A DNA stretch of 64,000 nucleotides from Torymus aiolomorphi (Eukaryota; Arthropoda; Insecta; Hymenoptera; Torymidae): contig CM070877.1 of assembly GCA_036365515.1 (NCBI GenBank), positions 115,787,321 through 115,851,320 on the forward strand, read 5' to 3'. The stretch's first letter is position 1, and every line of letters starts with the position of its first letter. The notes under the pieces are model-generated. The model made no database searches. It worked only from the letters and a program-made list of their open reading frames with translations, and was not told the origin of the DNA. Below, piece by piece: positions 30,318 to 40,199 of the stretch. A program made the translations under genes and the position numbers.

Positions 30318-31542
30318 TGTTTCTCACCAGTGACTCGAACTCTTCTCTCGGTCACTGGTTCATGTGCCGGCTGCTCAGATGAAACAATACGTTTTCTCTT
30401 ACGTAACGACCGCGGAGGCGGCGGGGAGCGGGGAATGACTAAGGTCGCGAAATAATAACTCGAGTGGTTAAAGTTAATAACAAAAGACTAAGGTTTATTA
30501 AATAAAAGAGGTTGTGGTTTGATATTAAATCAGAAATATAAAAGAATTGAATTTAAGTTCGCGTCTTCTCTATCTAAATGGTGCGCCAGCACGTTACCTT
30601 TGACGTCAGCTGTCTCGGAGACTGACGTCACGCTCGCGGTAAATTACGCCGCGCACGTGAGCTATAATACGCCTCACGTGAGCGGTACTCTACGTGCGCG
30701 CTCACCGAGTAATGCGACGAGGTGTGAGAGCAGTCGCGATCGCCGCGCGACGCACACAAGTATAAGTGTGAGAGAGAGGGTAGACGGCGGTTTTACACGT
30801 GTGCCCACCTGTTGTGCGCACTCTCCGGCTTTGAAAAAGCCGGTGGTTTGACCTCGCGTTTAACCTTGATGAAGTGCGAGCCCGATGCCTACACTCTCTC
30901 CTTGCACTTGCTCTCACCGCACGAGAACGCCTACTTGAAGCCGATGTCCAGGTACGACGAGGTGCACAAGCGGTTACGCGGAGCTAATACGCGGCGCGGA
31001 AGAATGCGTGCACGCTTACCTTTTACCCAATTTAGCAACGGCTCAAGTAGTTGATCGGTCTCGGACATGTCTGGTCTTACTTCCTGTTCAACTTCCTGAG
31101 CAATATAAAAATCTTGATGCTGCGGTGGAGCGGACACGAAAAGTGCTATTACTTCCTCCAGACACTAAGTAGTTTGAGTGCGGCAGGTGATACTAGCCTG
31201 TCGCACTTAAACTTTGCACTTTAACCCGCGAAAACCGCAGAAGTACTTCAATACACTATTTTTATATATCACGAGCAAAACTCTCGTGATTCGCGCTCTG
31301 ACACGGTACTTCTCTTCAAATGAACGAACAAGTCTTCTTTTAATAACTGGCGAAACAAGGTGGAGCAAAACGAAAAGCGGTTGCCGAATACCGTAGCGAA
31401 CTATAAGATGGCCGTCGCCGCGGTCTGCTAGTCATCACGTCAATGCAGCTCAGATTCTGCATCAACGCGCCATCTCGCGTTCGCGCGCATGAGTTACTTC
31501 AACTACGGCTTATCCGCGACGTCGGTACGGCAGGCCGTGACA
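30318..31542 (-). repeat. Gypsy B 5' LTR, missing ~188 bp at its inner end
   Basis: It begins TGTTTCTCACCAGTGACTCG and ends GGCCGTGACA before CTGT. The break with pol sequence at 30318 shares only TGTTTC with the intact LTR. The primer-binding site has been lost with the deletion. Confidence 0.88.
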
Positions 31543-32352
31543 CTGTATAAAAGTTTAAATTTTTACAAATTCTCACAGATTTTTCTAACAAATTAATTCT
31601 TACAGATTTTTCTAACAAATACTTCCTTATAATTTCATAAAAATAAGCTACACAAGGAAATATTTAGAAAACGTAAGGAATTGAAAGAAAATGTAAGAAA
31701 CTTTAACAACTTGTTAAATATGCCCGAAATCCAGTATCGTATGATTTCTTACATTTTTCGACAATTTATTCCATTTTATAAGTATTTTCTTATTTTCTTT
31801 CATATTTTATAATTTCAGCTAGGAGACATTTTCATGCTTGTTGAAATTATGATAGATTTTAATAAGAAAAGTTTATTTATGATTTATTAATATAAATTAA
31901 TATGAACCCGTTTATTGGGAATTATCGTACGATAAACAAGTGTATGATAAAAAAATAATAAATAATAGAATAACATAACAAAACATTGTTACATTATTAT
32001 ACACTTATTTACATAATATAATTTCCGTTAGGGGGTCTACATACTATTTTTCGTGGAATTTAAAATATTTCTAAAAAATTTTTCGCCATATTGAATTCAC
32101 TATTTTCAAATTTTTATTGTGGATCTAACTGTGGATTCCAATTAACGACTTCAAGAACCCATTTTAAGGAAAAAAATAATTGCCAAAAAATACCTAATTC
32201 ATTTATGTTAGGGGTGGTTTACCACCTCTTAAGGGGTTGTTTCGCGAAGAATGCCCAAAAACACCAACTGTTATTTATTGTAGTTGGTAAAAATAATGTT
32301 TTAACCTATTTTTAATTATTTTATGAATTCTCACAACAAAAATTATTCTTTA

Positions 32353-32988
32353 ATTCCTTTAATTAGAGAAATTACGATTTTAAAAATATGTCAAAAAATT
32401 TTTAACCTCAAATATCTCTGAAATTTATGGACCAATCATTTTGCCCAAAGAACTCGACTGAGAACTATAAAAAATCTACCTCTAAAAGGAATTTTGAAGC
32501 CATTAAGTCAATTTCACTCTTGTAATCGTTGGACATACAAAACTGATTTTTTTTCATTTTTCAATTTTTTACTTAAAATCTAGCCTACAGAATGTATTCA
32601 AATTTTAACAGATTATAGCTATTTATATTCTGTATTATCATGATTTTTCTCAAAAAAATTGACCGTTAAGTTTAGGAGTTATAAGCTTCTAAAAAAAAAC
32701 ACGTTTTTGTTAATAACAAAAGAACCGTGATAGCTAGAAACTTTTTTTTTTTAGAAAATATAGGTATTTTAATTCTCTTTCGAACGCTACCCATCAGATT
32801 CAAATAACTCGATCCTATCATTAAAAAAAATAAAAAAACAGTTTTGAGAAAATCGAAAATTTGAAAAAAAAAACAAAAACGCATCGCCCCAATCAAAAAA
32901 CGGATTTTTGACCCGCCATCACGCAAAAAAGAACAAAAAAAATGAGACCTGTCCGGTCAAAATCGACCGAATAGAAGCTGAGATCCAG

Positions 32989-33066
<78 letters not shown>

Positions 33067-33195
33067 ACGTCCATACAGACATTTTTCAAAAACCATGTAT
33101 TTTGATTCCTAACACCTCGGAACACAATTATAACATGTTTTTACAACAACTCAAAAATTTACTATCACAAAGCTTCCTCTAGGAGGAAGCAAAAT
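32353..33195 (+). repeat. (CA)n-centred dispersed repeat, copy 1
   Basis: Order: TTAACCTCAAATATCTCTGAAATTTATGG block, AT-rich body, AATGAGACCTGTCCGG, GAAGCTGAGATCCAGGCG, a (CA)n run, CATACAGACATTTTTCAAAA, CTAACACCTCGGAACAC, and a terminal CTTCCTCTAGGAGGAAGC palindrome. Related copies lie at about 39120-40044 (interrupted by the satellite foldback), 46918-47150 (inverted) and 47414-47580. Confidence 0.75.
32992..33060. repeat. (CA)n microsatellite, ~69 bp
   Basis: A pure CA run between CCAGGCG and AGACACACG. ORFs of His-Thr or Cys-Val repeats read here are artefacts. Confidence 0.97.
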
Positions 33196-33204
33196 AAAGT
33201 TAAT

Positions 33205-33475
33205 TGTTTACATACAATATATGAAAATGTTACACCAGTCCAATTATCAGCGAAAAGAATGAGACTTGAAGGAAATAATAATTTTCATTGAAGTGAACTG
33301 GAAAATATTGCACCAGAGAAAAATGTTAAACAAATTTCTACAAAAGACTCTATTGTAAAATTTGATAATTGTACCATAAGTGGTAATATTACAAACAACT
33401 ATTACTACTATGGTAACAATAATAAATGAAACAAGAAAATTTCAAATAAATATTTATGAATTCAGAGGTAAGAAA
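33205..33475 (+). pseudogene. Unrecognised coding-like remnant
   Basis: One frame from about 33221 reads ENVTPVQLSAKRMRLEGNNN, a TGA, then ENIAPEKNVKQISTKDSIVK and FDNCTISGNITNNYYYYG before a further stop. Codon use and residue mix look more protein-like than the flanks. AG|GTAAG near 33470 and TTTCAG near 33549 resemble splice sites. I do not know the family; it could be a remnant of a DNA transposon protein. Confidence 0.3.
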
Positions 33476-33869
33476 ACCATTCTCGTTCTTTCTTAACTTG
33501 ACACAAAACTTAACATTTTAAAATAGATTTTTATTTTTTATATTTCAGGAGTTCTTTTTGAAATTTATGCCTATTGGCTGGCTGAGCAATTCTCAACTTC
33601 AATTAAGAAAAAAAAATAAATCTCATATTCAAGATATCTCATTAGTTTATAGGATGATACGAGTTTTAATTTAAAAAAAAAATAACAAAGTTATACATTT
33701 TAACTTTAAAAAATGTTGTATTATTAATTACTAAATGTTAATTAATTTTAAATTAATAAAATAAGTAATTATAAATAAGTAAATGTTCAAAAAATTAATA
33801 TATGTTAATTCATATTAAAAAGAGTGTTTAAAAAAAAGTTTTGTTTTTTTGCTCAAGGCTTTTTAACAT

Positions 33870-33917
33870 CCGCTAACCAACAACCCTCGCTTCGCTCGGG
33901 TTGTAAATGTTAGCGGC
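33870..33917. repeat. Hairpin with CGCTTCGCTCG apex
   Basis: CCGCTAACCAACAACCC pairs with GGGTTGTAAATGTTAGCGG across a TCGCTTCGCTC apex. It is a near-perfect stem of 17 pairs with one bulge, and no gene is associated with it. Confidence 0.85.
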
Positions 33918-34170
33918 TGTTAAATCCCCTTGCTAATTATCAATATATATTAGCAATTTAGCATGTACAACAACACTTCTTAGCTTATCGTCCAGAGAGA
34001 TTACACACCTGGGACTCCTGGGAGGGAGGTACTTTTTCTGTAGTATAAGGAGTAGATGGCGCTTTATGTCAAACATGGCCGTCGATCTCGAAGCAGGCTG
34101 ATACAGTTTGCGTGCACATTTTGGGCTAATATTGCTTAATTAGCCACGAATTTTCGGCCGGATAGTAAGA

Positions 34171-34304
34171 AAAATAGTATACTTCACACAGGACGAACGT
34201 CGATCATCATTCCCGGCGGATTAGGCCCCTCGGCTTCGCCTCGGGGACCAATCACTCCGCCGGGCAGAATGATCGCCGTTCGTCCCTTGTAAAGTAATGT
34301 ACTA
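34171..34304. mobile_element. Small MITE/long hairpin, ~130 bp
   Basis: AATAGTATACTTCACACAGG and GGACGAACGTCGATCATC are matched in reverse complement by GATCGCCGTTCGTCCC and TTGTAAAGTAATGTACTATT. The inner stem CCCGGCGGA / TCCGCCGGG encloses CCCCTCGGCTTCGCCTCGGGG. The arms are imperfect. It lies immediately outside the inverted PLE end copy. Confidence 0.75.
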
Positions 34305-35022
34305 TTTAAGGTTTGACTTGATGTATTTTATTATTTTATAATATTATTGACCTTTGTTTTAATAAAATAGGACTTTTAACAGGAAATTCTTCTATTATTT
34401 ATTTAATTAATAGTCGAATAAGTTTTATAGATTATGACTGCAATGTACTGGGTAAATTGCTTTGTTATTACTTAGTTATTGACATCAGTATATTAGCTGC
34501 CATAATTTTAAATAGTATATCAGACAACTACTTGTTTACGTTCCTTTTATTTACTTTGACTGTCTTTGCTTCTCTTCTGTGTTAATTTATTAAATTGTTG
34601 TGTTATATTTATTAATTTATTACCGTGTCGTCCTAATTTATTCGATTTACGAAGGTGGAAATGATTTCGTTATCATTTAGATTGTTTTTACCTAAGAAAT
34701 CAGGTAACAATTATATTTATTTGAGGCTGATCTCTGTGCAAAGGTTTTATATATTTCACATTATTGGCTCTATTTTTGCAGAACGAAGATGTATGTAGTA
34801 TTTTGTATATGTCGGTGTTAATTATTTAACAGAAATCTTTAGGTAAGCTCGACGTGCAGTTTGGATATTGTATGTTATATTTTTTTATCTGTGACCTTGT
34901 ATCTATTTTGTATTAATAAATTTCAGTGCTTGATAAGGGTAGCGAATCAGCTACCGAAACGTTGCACAAATAAAAACTACATCATTTTGAACTCATTAAC
35001 ATCGATATTACCTTATCTAAAT
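34304..35022 (+). repeat. Inverted PLE end copy
   Basis: Reverse complement of 18329-18345 plus 20207-20908. It contains GATAAGGGTAGCGAATCAGC and CTACCGAAACGTTGCAC. It has no coding sequence and corresponds to the 3' end of the PLE, in opposite orientation. Confidence 0.9.
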
Positions 35023-35023
35023 A

Positions 35024-35537
35024 ACTTCTTTCTTTAATTGGTTGCAAGTGTATACTCACTAATGCGTATCACCCTGCAGCGAATGGCCTCATTGAGCGTT
35101 GTCACCGTACCTTCAAAACGGCTATTATGTATCAGGTGAACAACGACTGGACCTGAACGCTAAGTACAGTATTATTAGGTTTACGTTGTCACGTGCATCA
35201 AGACACACATGCGTCGCCAGCAAAATTCTTGTTTGGTACGACTTTGCATTTACCAGGTGAGTTTTTCCTCCCTGAAAACTTTACGTCCGATCCGATCCTC
35301 TTCATTAAAGAATCGCGTGAGTTTATGCATGAGATTCGTCCAGTCCCCCTTGTCGCACATCATTACAGTGGCCAAGAAGGTACTAGAAAGGCGCCTTACT
35401 CTGGTCCCTATAAGGTACTAAAGTGTCCGTCCGATCGCGTCTTCGATATACAAGACAAAGGCGCGTCACGCAGTGCATCGATTGAGCTCTTCAAACCTGC
35501 GAGCTTCATTTCTGAAGAGTTTCCTCTTCAGAAATGA
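35024..35537 (+). pseudogene. Gypsy A integrase, 3' half after the insertion
   Basis: It resumes the frame broken at 18297: LLSLIGCKCILTNAYHPAAN then GLIERCHRTFK, with the third catalytic residue E in N-G-L-I-E-R. After a TGA near 35156 comes 35193-35537: ASPAKFLFGTTLHLPGEFF, then YSGPYKVLKCPSDRVFDIQ, the integrase C-terminal barrel region. TCTTTCTTTAA at the start is the duplicated target. Confidence 0.85.
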
Positions 35538-35771
35538 AGAGTACCTCACGTACCTTCAGGTTGTGACGTACAAGACAATCAGCACACCACTTACGATCGT
35601 CCGGTCAAGAAGACATATGCGCGGAAAAAGGTATCTCATCTCTGCTACCAAAGCGCAATCCTGCGATATTGTACTTTCTGATATTTATAGCGTAACATTT
35701 GTAAGTGTCATCGAGTCAATAAATATTTATTTTTTATATTTATGTATCTCATTATTACTCCAGGGAGAGTA

Positions 35772-36019
35772 TATGGGGACTGCGATCTCTCCTCTCATTC
35801 TACTGCGCTGAATAAGGAAAGTCGCCATATTGCATCGTGTGAGTAGCCGCCTGCGAGCGACAGTCGTTGCTCAATGTTCAGAACGTGTGGACGTGTTCTC
35901 ACGGCCACCTTACTTTACTCAATAAAGTCATTGTCAATTATTAAACAATCGAATTCCTTTTATTAATTGTCCTAATTCCCTTTCTAGGAATAAGGGCTCG
36001 TGGACCAAGGATCCCCACA
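35772..36019 (+). repeat. Gypsy A 3' LTR, 248 bp
   Basis: It starts TATGGGGACTGCGATCTC after a purine tract (CAGGGAGAGTA) and ends CCAAGGATCCCCACA before the AGAA duplication. It contains AATAAAGTC at about 35921, a plausible polyadenylation signal. Confidence 0.82.
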
Positions 36020-36023
36020 AGAA

Positions 36024-36506
36024 TTATGCAGGAGACTAATGGGGAACTAGACAAAATTCTGTTTATGGATATAACCGATAATATTATTATAAATATGTAT
36101 TATAAATCAGAACATATATCAGAATTTATATTGTAAATCAAAATATTTTCAAAGCAGTTTTTTTATATCCGATATTTCCGTTTTTATACGAATTACTAGT
36201 AGAGCTCTAAAATAAATAATATTTCAAAAGTATTGGGGAGTCTTATGGTTCTGGATGAGTGTATTTCGAATGCCCTCCATTCAGCGCCACCATCCTACTT
36301 TTCTTTACTAAATTGCTTACCCTTTTAAATTTCGACCTGCCGATGGTGGCGCTGATAGAGAGGCATCTAAGACTTAACCACGTGATCACCAAACCATTTG
36401 AAATTGCAATTCAAAATCGGCGTAATTTAAAAATGTTATAAAAAAACTATACAGAATAAAATGCCAAACTGTTTTGATAAATTGATCAATTTTTTATAAA
36501 CTTACC
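36024..36506. other. Intergenic, no gene
   Basis: AT-rich DNA with a GC-richer segment at 36280-36380 that reads a short ORF (36259-36441) without recognisable motifs. GCGCCACCAT / ATGGTGGCGC (36283 and 36343) form a small inverted pair. Confidence 0.5.
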
Positions 36507-37397
36507 AGGAGAGTGTCAGGAATCCAGATCACGGGTTCGGTTCAAACTTTAGGATATGTTTTTGGACATAGAAACATGAAAAAAAAAACTGCAATATTAG
36601 ACACTAACGCTCCAAAAACGCAAGTTATGGACATTTTTTGCTTTATTTTGAGAAAATCTTTTAAAATAGCCTCTTCTTAAAACAGTAACCATTAACTCTA
36701 AGTCTGAAAAACTATTTCAAAAGGAGAAAATAAAACTAGAGAAAACGATCTTCCATTTACTTTTTTCAGAATTAAATATTGATTCGTTTTAAAGTTATAA
36801 AAGTTTAAATTTGAGCAATAAAAATGCACTATTATACCACTCTAACCTCAAAATCACAATTTTTGTATGATTTTTCGGCGCTCGTGGTATAAAATACCGT
36901 TCGAAACGAGTGCGGAAGTTGATTATTTACTTCATGTGACGTTTTTCGCACGAGCGAAGCGAGTGCGATAAGTCACATGAAGTAAATCATCATCTTCCGC
37001 ACCAGTGTCGAAATGTACTATTAAATGCGTAAAATTCGCTGTCCAAATTCATGCATATTTTTGTGTATTTTCGTTGCTCAACTTTAAACTTTTATAACTT
37101 TAAAACGAATCAATATTTTTTAATTCTGAAAAAAGCACATGAAAGATCGCTTTTTCTAGTTTTATTTTCTCTCTTTGGAATAGTTTTTAAGACTTTGCTA
37201 GAGTAAATGTAAATGGTTACTGTTTTAAGAAGAGGCTTTTTTAAAAGATTTTTTCAAAATAAAGCAAAAAATGTTCATAACTTGAGTTTTTTGGAGCGTT
37301 AGGGTGTAATATTGCAGCTTTCTTCATGTTTCTATGTCCAAAAATATATCCTAAAGTTTGAGCTGAAGCTGTGATCCGGATCCCTGACACTCTCCTT
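36507..37397. mobile_element. Foldback element, ~890 bp, arms of about 350 bp
   Basis: The left end AGGAGAGTGTCAGGAATCC and right end GGATCCCTGACACTCTCCT are inverted. Complementarity extends through TTAAAACGAATCAATATT-type sequence on both sides. The centre is a second hairpin (36910-37003): GCGGAAGTTGATTATTTACT against GTAAATCATCATCTTCCGC, with GCACGAGCGAAGCGAGTGC at the apex. It has no coding capacity. CTTA next to both ends may be a target remnant. Confidence 0.85.
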
Positions 37398-37772
37398 CTT
37401 AGTATATATAAAAAAATTTTAATTTTTTATAACAATAATTAATTGTATCATACCCAATTTTCTTTATGAATATTCGTAATAAATTAATATATATTTTTCG
37501 AAAATTCTAGTATAGATATATCCAAAAAATGACGATTTGAAAAGAAGGCTAAATCAGTTTTAACCTCGAATATCTCTGAAATTCATAAACGAATTCTTTT
37601 ACTCTAAAAACGCATATAATAAATAATATACACTCTACATCTCCGCCAAATTTAAAAAAAATTAAAACAAGTTTTCTCTAGTTATCAGGCGACAAATAAA
37701 ATAACTTTGTAAAATAGGAAAATTTTGAATATCAAAAAGTAATCGTACGATCTTGATGAAAATTCACATACA
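37398..37772. other. AT-rich repeat-like sequence hosting the mariner
   Basis: It contains TTAACCTCGAATATCTCTGAAATTC, a version of the block that recurs at 32400, 39165 and 39490. It continues on the far side of the mariner at 39071. Confidence 0.5.
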
Positions 37773-37774
37773 TA

Positions 37775-39068
37775 CGAGGGTCATTTGATAAGTACCTAGC
37801 CTACAAATGAAAACACCAAAATTTTACAAAAAATAAAATTTATTTTTCAATGTAGTCTCCTTTTAGTTGAATACACTTGGTCCAGCCGTGTTCCAATTTT
37901 TTTAACCCCGTTGAAAAAAATGTTTTCTCTTGGTTTGCAAAATAGGCCTCCGTGGCGGCGATTATTTCGTTATTGGAGTGGAATCTCTTCCCGGCGAGCG
38001 AATTTTTTAGGTTCGGAAACAAAAAAAAGTCACACGAAGCCAAATCTGGAGAATACGGTGGATGGGGCAGCAGTTCGTAGCGTAATTCGAGCAATTTAGC
38101 CGTGGCGAGTGCAGAAGTGTGAGCCGGTGCATTATCGTGGTGGAAAAGCACTTTCTTTTTAGACAAATGGGGCCGTTTTTCTTCTAACACGGCGTCAAAT
38201 CGGCTCAATAGTTCGGCGTAGTACTGTCCTGTGACCGTTTTGCCCTTCTCCAGATAGTCAATAAAAATCACACCTTGAGAATCCCAGAAAACAGTGGCCA
38301 TCACCTTTCCGGCCGACGGGACCGTCTTCGCCTTCTTCGGAGCAGGTTCACCGGGTAAGGTCCACTGTTTTGGCTGCTCCTTGGTCTCCGGAGTGTAGTA
38401 GTGAATCCATGTTTCGTCGACGGTCACGTAACGACGCAAAAACTCTTTTGGATTGCGATTAAACAGCTCCAAACACTGCTCTGAACTGGTCACACGGATG
38501 CGCTTGTTGTCTGCAGTCAGCAAACGCGGCACCCACCTTGCTGACAGCTTCCTCATGCCTAAAATCTCATGTAGGATATGCCACACGCGTTCTTCTGAGA
38601 TGCCTACTATCGCAGCTATCTCGTGCACCTTTAATCGGCGGTCTGACAAAACGATATCGTGTATTTTTGTCACGTTCTCCTCCATAGTGGCTGTTTTCGG
38701 AGCACCTGGGCGTGGATCATCAAAAACCGACGTACGACCACGTTGAAACTCGTTATACCAAAATTTAACAGTCGCCATCGAAGGAGAAGCATCCCCATAC
38801 ACTGCATCCAAGCGTTCTTTAATTTCACTGCGCGATTTCCCTTCCAAAAACAAGAATCGAATCACCGACCGATATTGTTCTTTCTCCATTTTTTCAAAAA
38901 TCAACGGACACATTTGCTTTCACACGCTCTCAAAAATAAACTACAACTCCGATCCTGCTGAAATTTCGTCTGTAACCGTTTACAGGAAGATACTGCACTG
39001 TAGTGTATTTCTGGTGCGATAGTGGCACCATCTGGCGGTGAGGCTAGGTACTTGTCAAATGACCCTCG
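37775..39068 (-). mobile_element. Full-length mariner element, 1294 bp
   Basis: The terminal inverted repeats CGAGGGTCATTTGATAAG (left) and its near-perfect complement CTTGTCAAATGACCCTCG (right) extend on through TACCTAGCCT. Both are flanked by TA (37773-37774 and 39069-39070). The transposase frame occupies most of the interior. Length, ends, target site and an intact frame fit a recent mariner copy. Confidence 0.95.
37840..38913 (-). CDS. Mariner transposase, apparently intact (DD34D)
   Basis: An uninterrupted frame of 357 codons; the likely start is the second Met (residue 9, MEKEQYRSV), giving about 349 residues, the usual mariner length. The N-terminal half has two helix-turn-helix regions (MATVKFWYNEFQRG; AAIVGISEERVWHILHEILG). 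WVPRLLT at 127-133 corresponds to the WVPHEL linker motif. Catalytic residues are D166 (VTVDETW), D260 (HHDNAPAH) and D295 (YSPDLASCD), with exactly 34 residues between the second and third. It cuts and pastes the element at TA. No missing residue is seen, and activity is plausible but unproven. Confidence 0.95.
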   Translation of the reverse strand: MCPLIFEKMEKEQYRSVIRFLFLEGKSRSEIKERLDAVYGDASPSMATVKFWYNEFQRGRTSVFDDPRPGAPKTATMEENVTKIHDIVLSDRRLKVHEIAAIVGISEERVWHILHEILGMRKLSARWVPRLLTADNKRIRVTSSEQCLELFNRNPKEFLRRYVTVDETWIHYYTPETKEQPKQWTLPGEPAPKKAKTVPSAGKVMATVFWDSQGVIFIDYLEKGKTVTGQYYAELLSRFDAVLEEKRPHLSKKKVLFHHDNAPAHTSALATAKLLELRYELLPHPPYSPDLASCDFFLFPNLKNSLAGKRFHSNNEIIAATEAYFANQEKTFFSTGLKKLEHGWTKCIQLKGDYIEK

Positions 39069-39070
39069 TA

Positions 39071-40035
39071 ATATCTATATCACATACAAACTTGTCTAGA
39101 AATCTGTAGCTGATTCATAGAACCGTTCTCGAGAAATTACGATTTAAAAAAAGTTTAAAAAATTTTAACCTCAAATATCTCTGAAATTTATGGACCAATT
39201 AGTTTGCCCAAAGAACTCGATCAATACCTATCCAAAATCTACCTTCTCAAGGAATTTTGAAGAAATTACGACAATTTTCCCTCCGGAATCGTTGGACATA
39301 CAAAACTCATTTTTTTCATTTTTCATGTTTTACGGTTTTGTTAATAACCAAAGAACCGTGATAGCTGAAACTTTTTTTTTTTAGAAAATATAGGTATTTT
39401 AATTCTCTTTTAAATGCTACCTATCCCATTCTGATACATACAGCCGTTCTCGAGAAATTACGATTCGAAAAAGAGGTTACAAAAATTTTAACTTCAAAAA
39501 TCTCTGAAATTTATGAACCAATCATTTATCCCAAAGAAAAGTGCAGGTGGCAACCAAAAATCTACCCCTACAAGGAATTTTGAAGCGATTAACACAATTT
39601 TACTCTCGTAAATTGTCGCCACCTAAAACACGTTTTTTCCATTTTTTAATTTTTTTCTCAAAAACTAACCAACAGAATGGATTCAATTTTATACAGATTA
39701 TAGCTATTCATAATCTCCATTATCATGATTTTTTTGAAAAAAATTGACCATTTAGTTTGGAAGTTATAAGCATCTAAAAAAAAACACGTTTTTGTTAATA
39801 ACAAAATAACCGTGATAGCTAGAGAAATTTTTTTTTTAAATATAGGTTTTTTATGCTCTTTCGAACGCTACCCATCCGATTATAAAATTTAAATCCAATC
39901 ATTAAAAAAAATTAAAATTAAATTTTTCGAAAATGAAAAATTCGACATAAAACAAAAACGAATCAGTTCGTCGTACAAAATTATTTTTTTCCCGAATTCG
40001 GAATCAAAAAACAAAAAAAATGAGACCCGTCCGGT
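39071..40035 (+). repeat. (CA)n-centred dispersed repeat, copy 2 (two partial units)
   Basis: The block GAGAAATTACGATT...TTAACCTCAAATATCTCTG occurs twice (about 39125 and 39455). It ends in AATGAGACCCGTCCGG, where the satellite foldback has inserted. The remainder of this copy resumes at 46431. Confidence 0.7.
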
Positions 40036-40199
40036 TAAAATCGAACGTCTCTGAAGTTGGCATAACACTTTTGCAGAAATGAGAATCTAAGTAATGGATA
40101 TATTGCCGTAAATTATCCGTAAATTATCCGTGAAAGCCGCAATTTTGCCGAGGCAATTTTTATTAAAAAATTCGAATGTCCTGCCAACTTCTGATGAAG

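Larger units (their letters stand above)
24400..31542 (-). mobile_element. Gypsy element B (Ty3/Gypsy), minus strand, 5' end deleted
   Basis: Long LTRs (1388 bp left, 1225 bp right) begin TGTCACGG and end CCGTGACA. They are flanked by CTGT at 24396-24399 and 31543-31546. In element order: right LTR (5'), pol (30278-27321), two further reading frames (27324-27094 and 27067-25964), polypurine tract, left LTR (3'). The 5' LTR lacks its last ~188 bp, and the primer-binding site, gag and protease are gone. The join lies at about 30318. Pol itself is an open frame of 985 codons. Confidence 0.88.
23476..32352. mobile_element. Foldback element with ~0.8-0.9-kb arms, hosting Gypsy element B
   Basis: The left arm (23476-24399) and right arm (about 31547-32352) are inverted copies. 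TTCTTGTTGTGA-like ends, the block encoding a spurious 75-codon ORF near 23512-23739 / 32091-32315, and the inner TTATCATACACTTGTTTAT / ATAAACAAGTGTATGATAA all correspond. Inner parts of both arms are degenerate arrays of short words such as TTTTACATTTTA and GTAAGAAAATG. Gypsy element B occupies the space between the arms. The original centre between the arms is unknown but must have been small. Confidence 0.8.
18329..35022. mobile_element. Penelope-like composite insertion with inverted ends
   Basis: The insertion has matching inverted ends: ATTTAGATAAGGTAATA at 18329-18345 and TATTACCTTATCTAAAT at 35006-35022. Subtracting a later pogo insertion, the inverted homology continues inward from 20207 to about 20908 on the left and from 35005 back to about 34304 on the right (~700 bp). 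The left side carries a Penelope-like coding region on the minus strand. Terminal copies of the element's own end, in direct or inverted orientation, are characteristic of Penelope-like elements. The 14-bp duplication of the Gypsy A target supports a single insertion event, later enlarged by nested elements. Confidence 0.75.
14620..36019 (+). mobile_element. Gypsy element A (Ty3/Gypsy), decayed and split by a 16.7-kb insertion
   Basis: A short LTR remnant at 14620-14672 and a 248-bp LTR at 35772-36019 share their starts (GGGACTGCGATCT) and ends (CCAAGGAT-CCCACA). Both are bounded by AGAA (14616-14619 and 36020-36023). Internal order is primer-binding site, gag, protease, reverse transcriptase, RNase H, integrase, polypurine tract. 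The integrase is interrupted at 18297 and resumes at 35024, with a 14-bp duplication ACTTCTTTCTTTAA on both sides. Many stops and frameshifts show that the element is old. Confidence 0.85.

Noticed and set aside
32893..33125. Cys-Val and His-Thr rich ORFs
   Set aside because: Translations of the CA microsatellite.
35473..35811. Possible envelope gene at the end of Gypsy A
   Set aside because: The short frame overlaps the integrase tail and LTR, with no signal peptide or membrane anchor.
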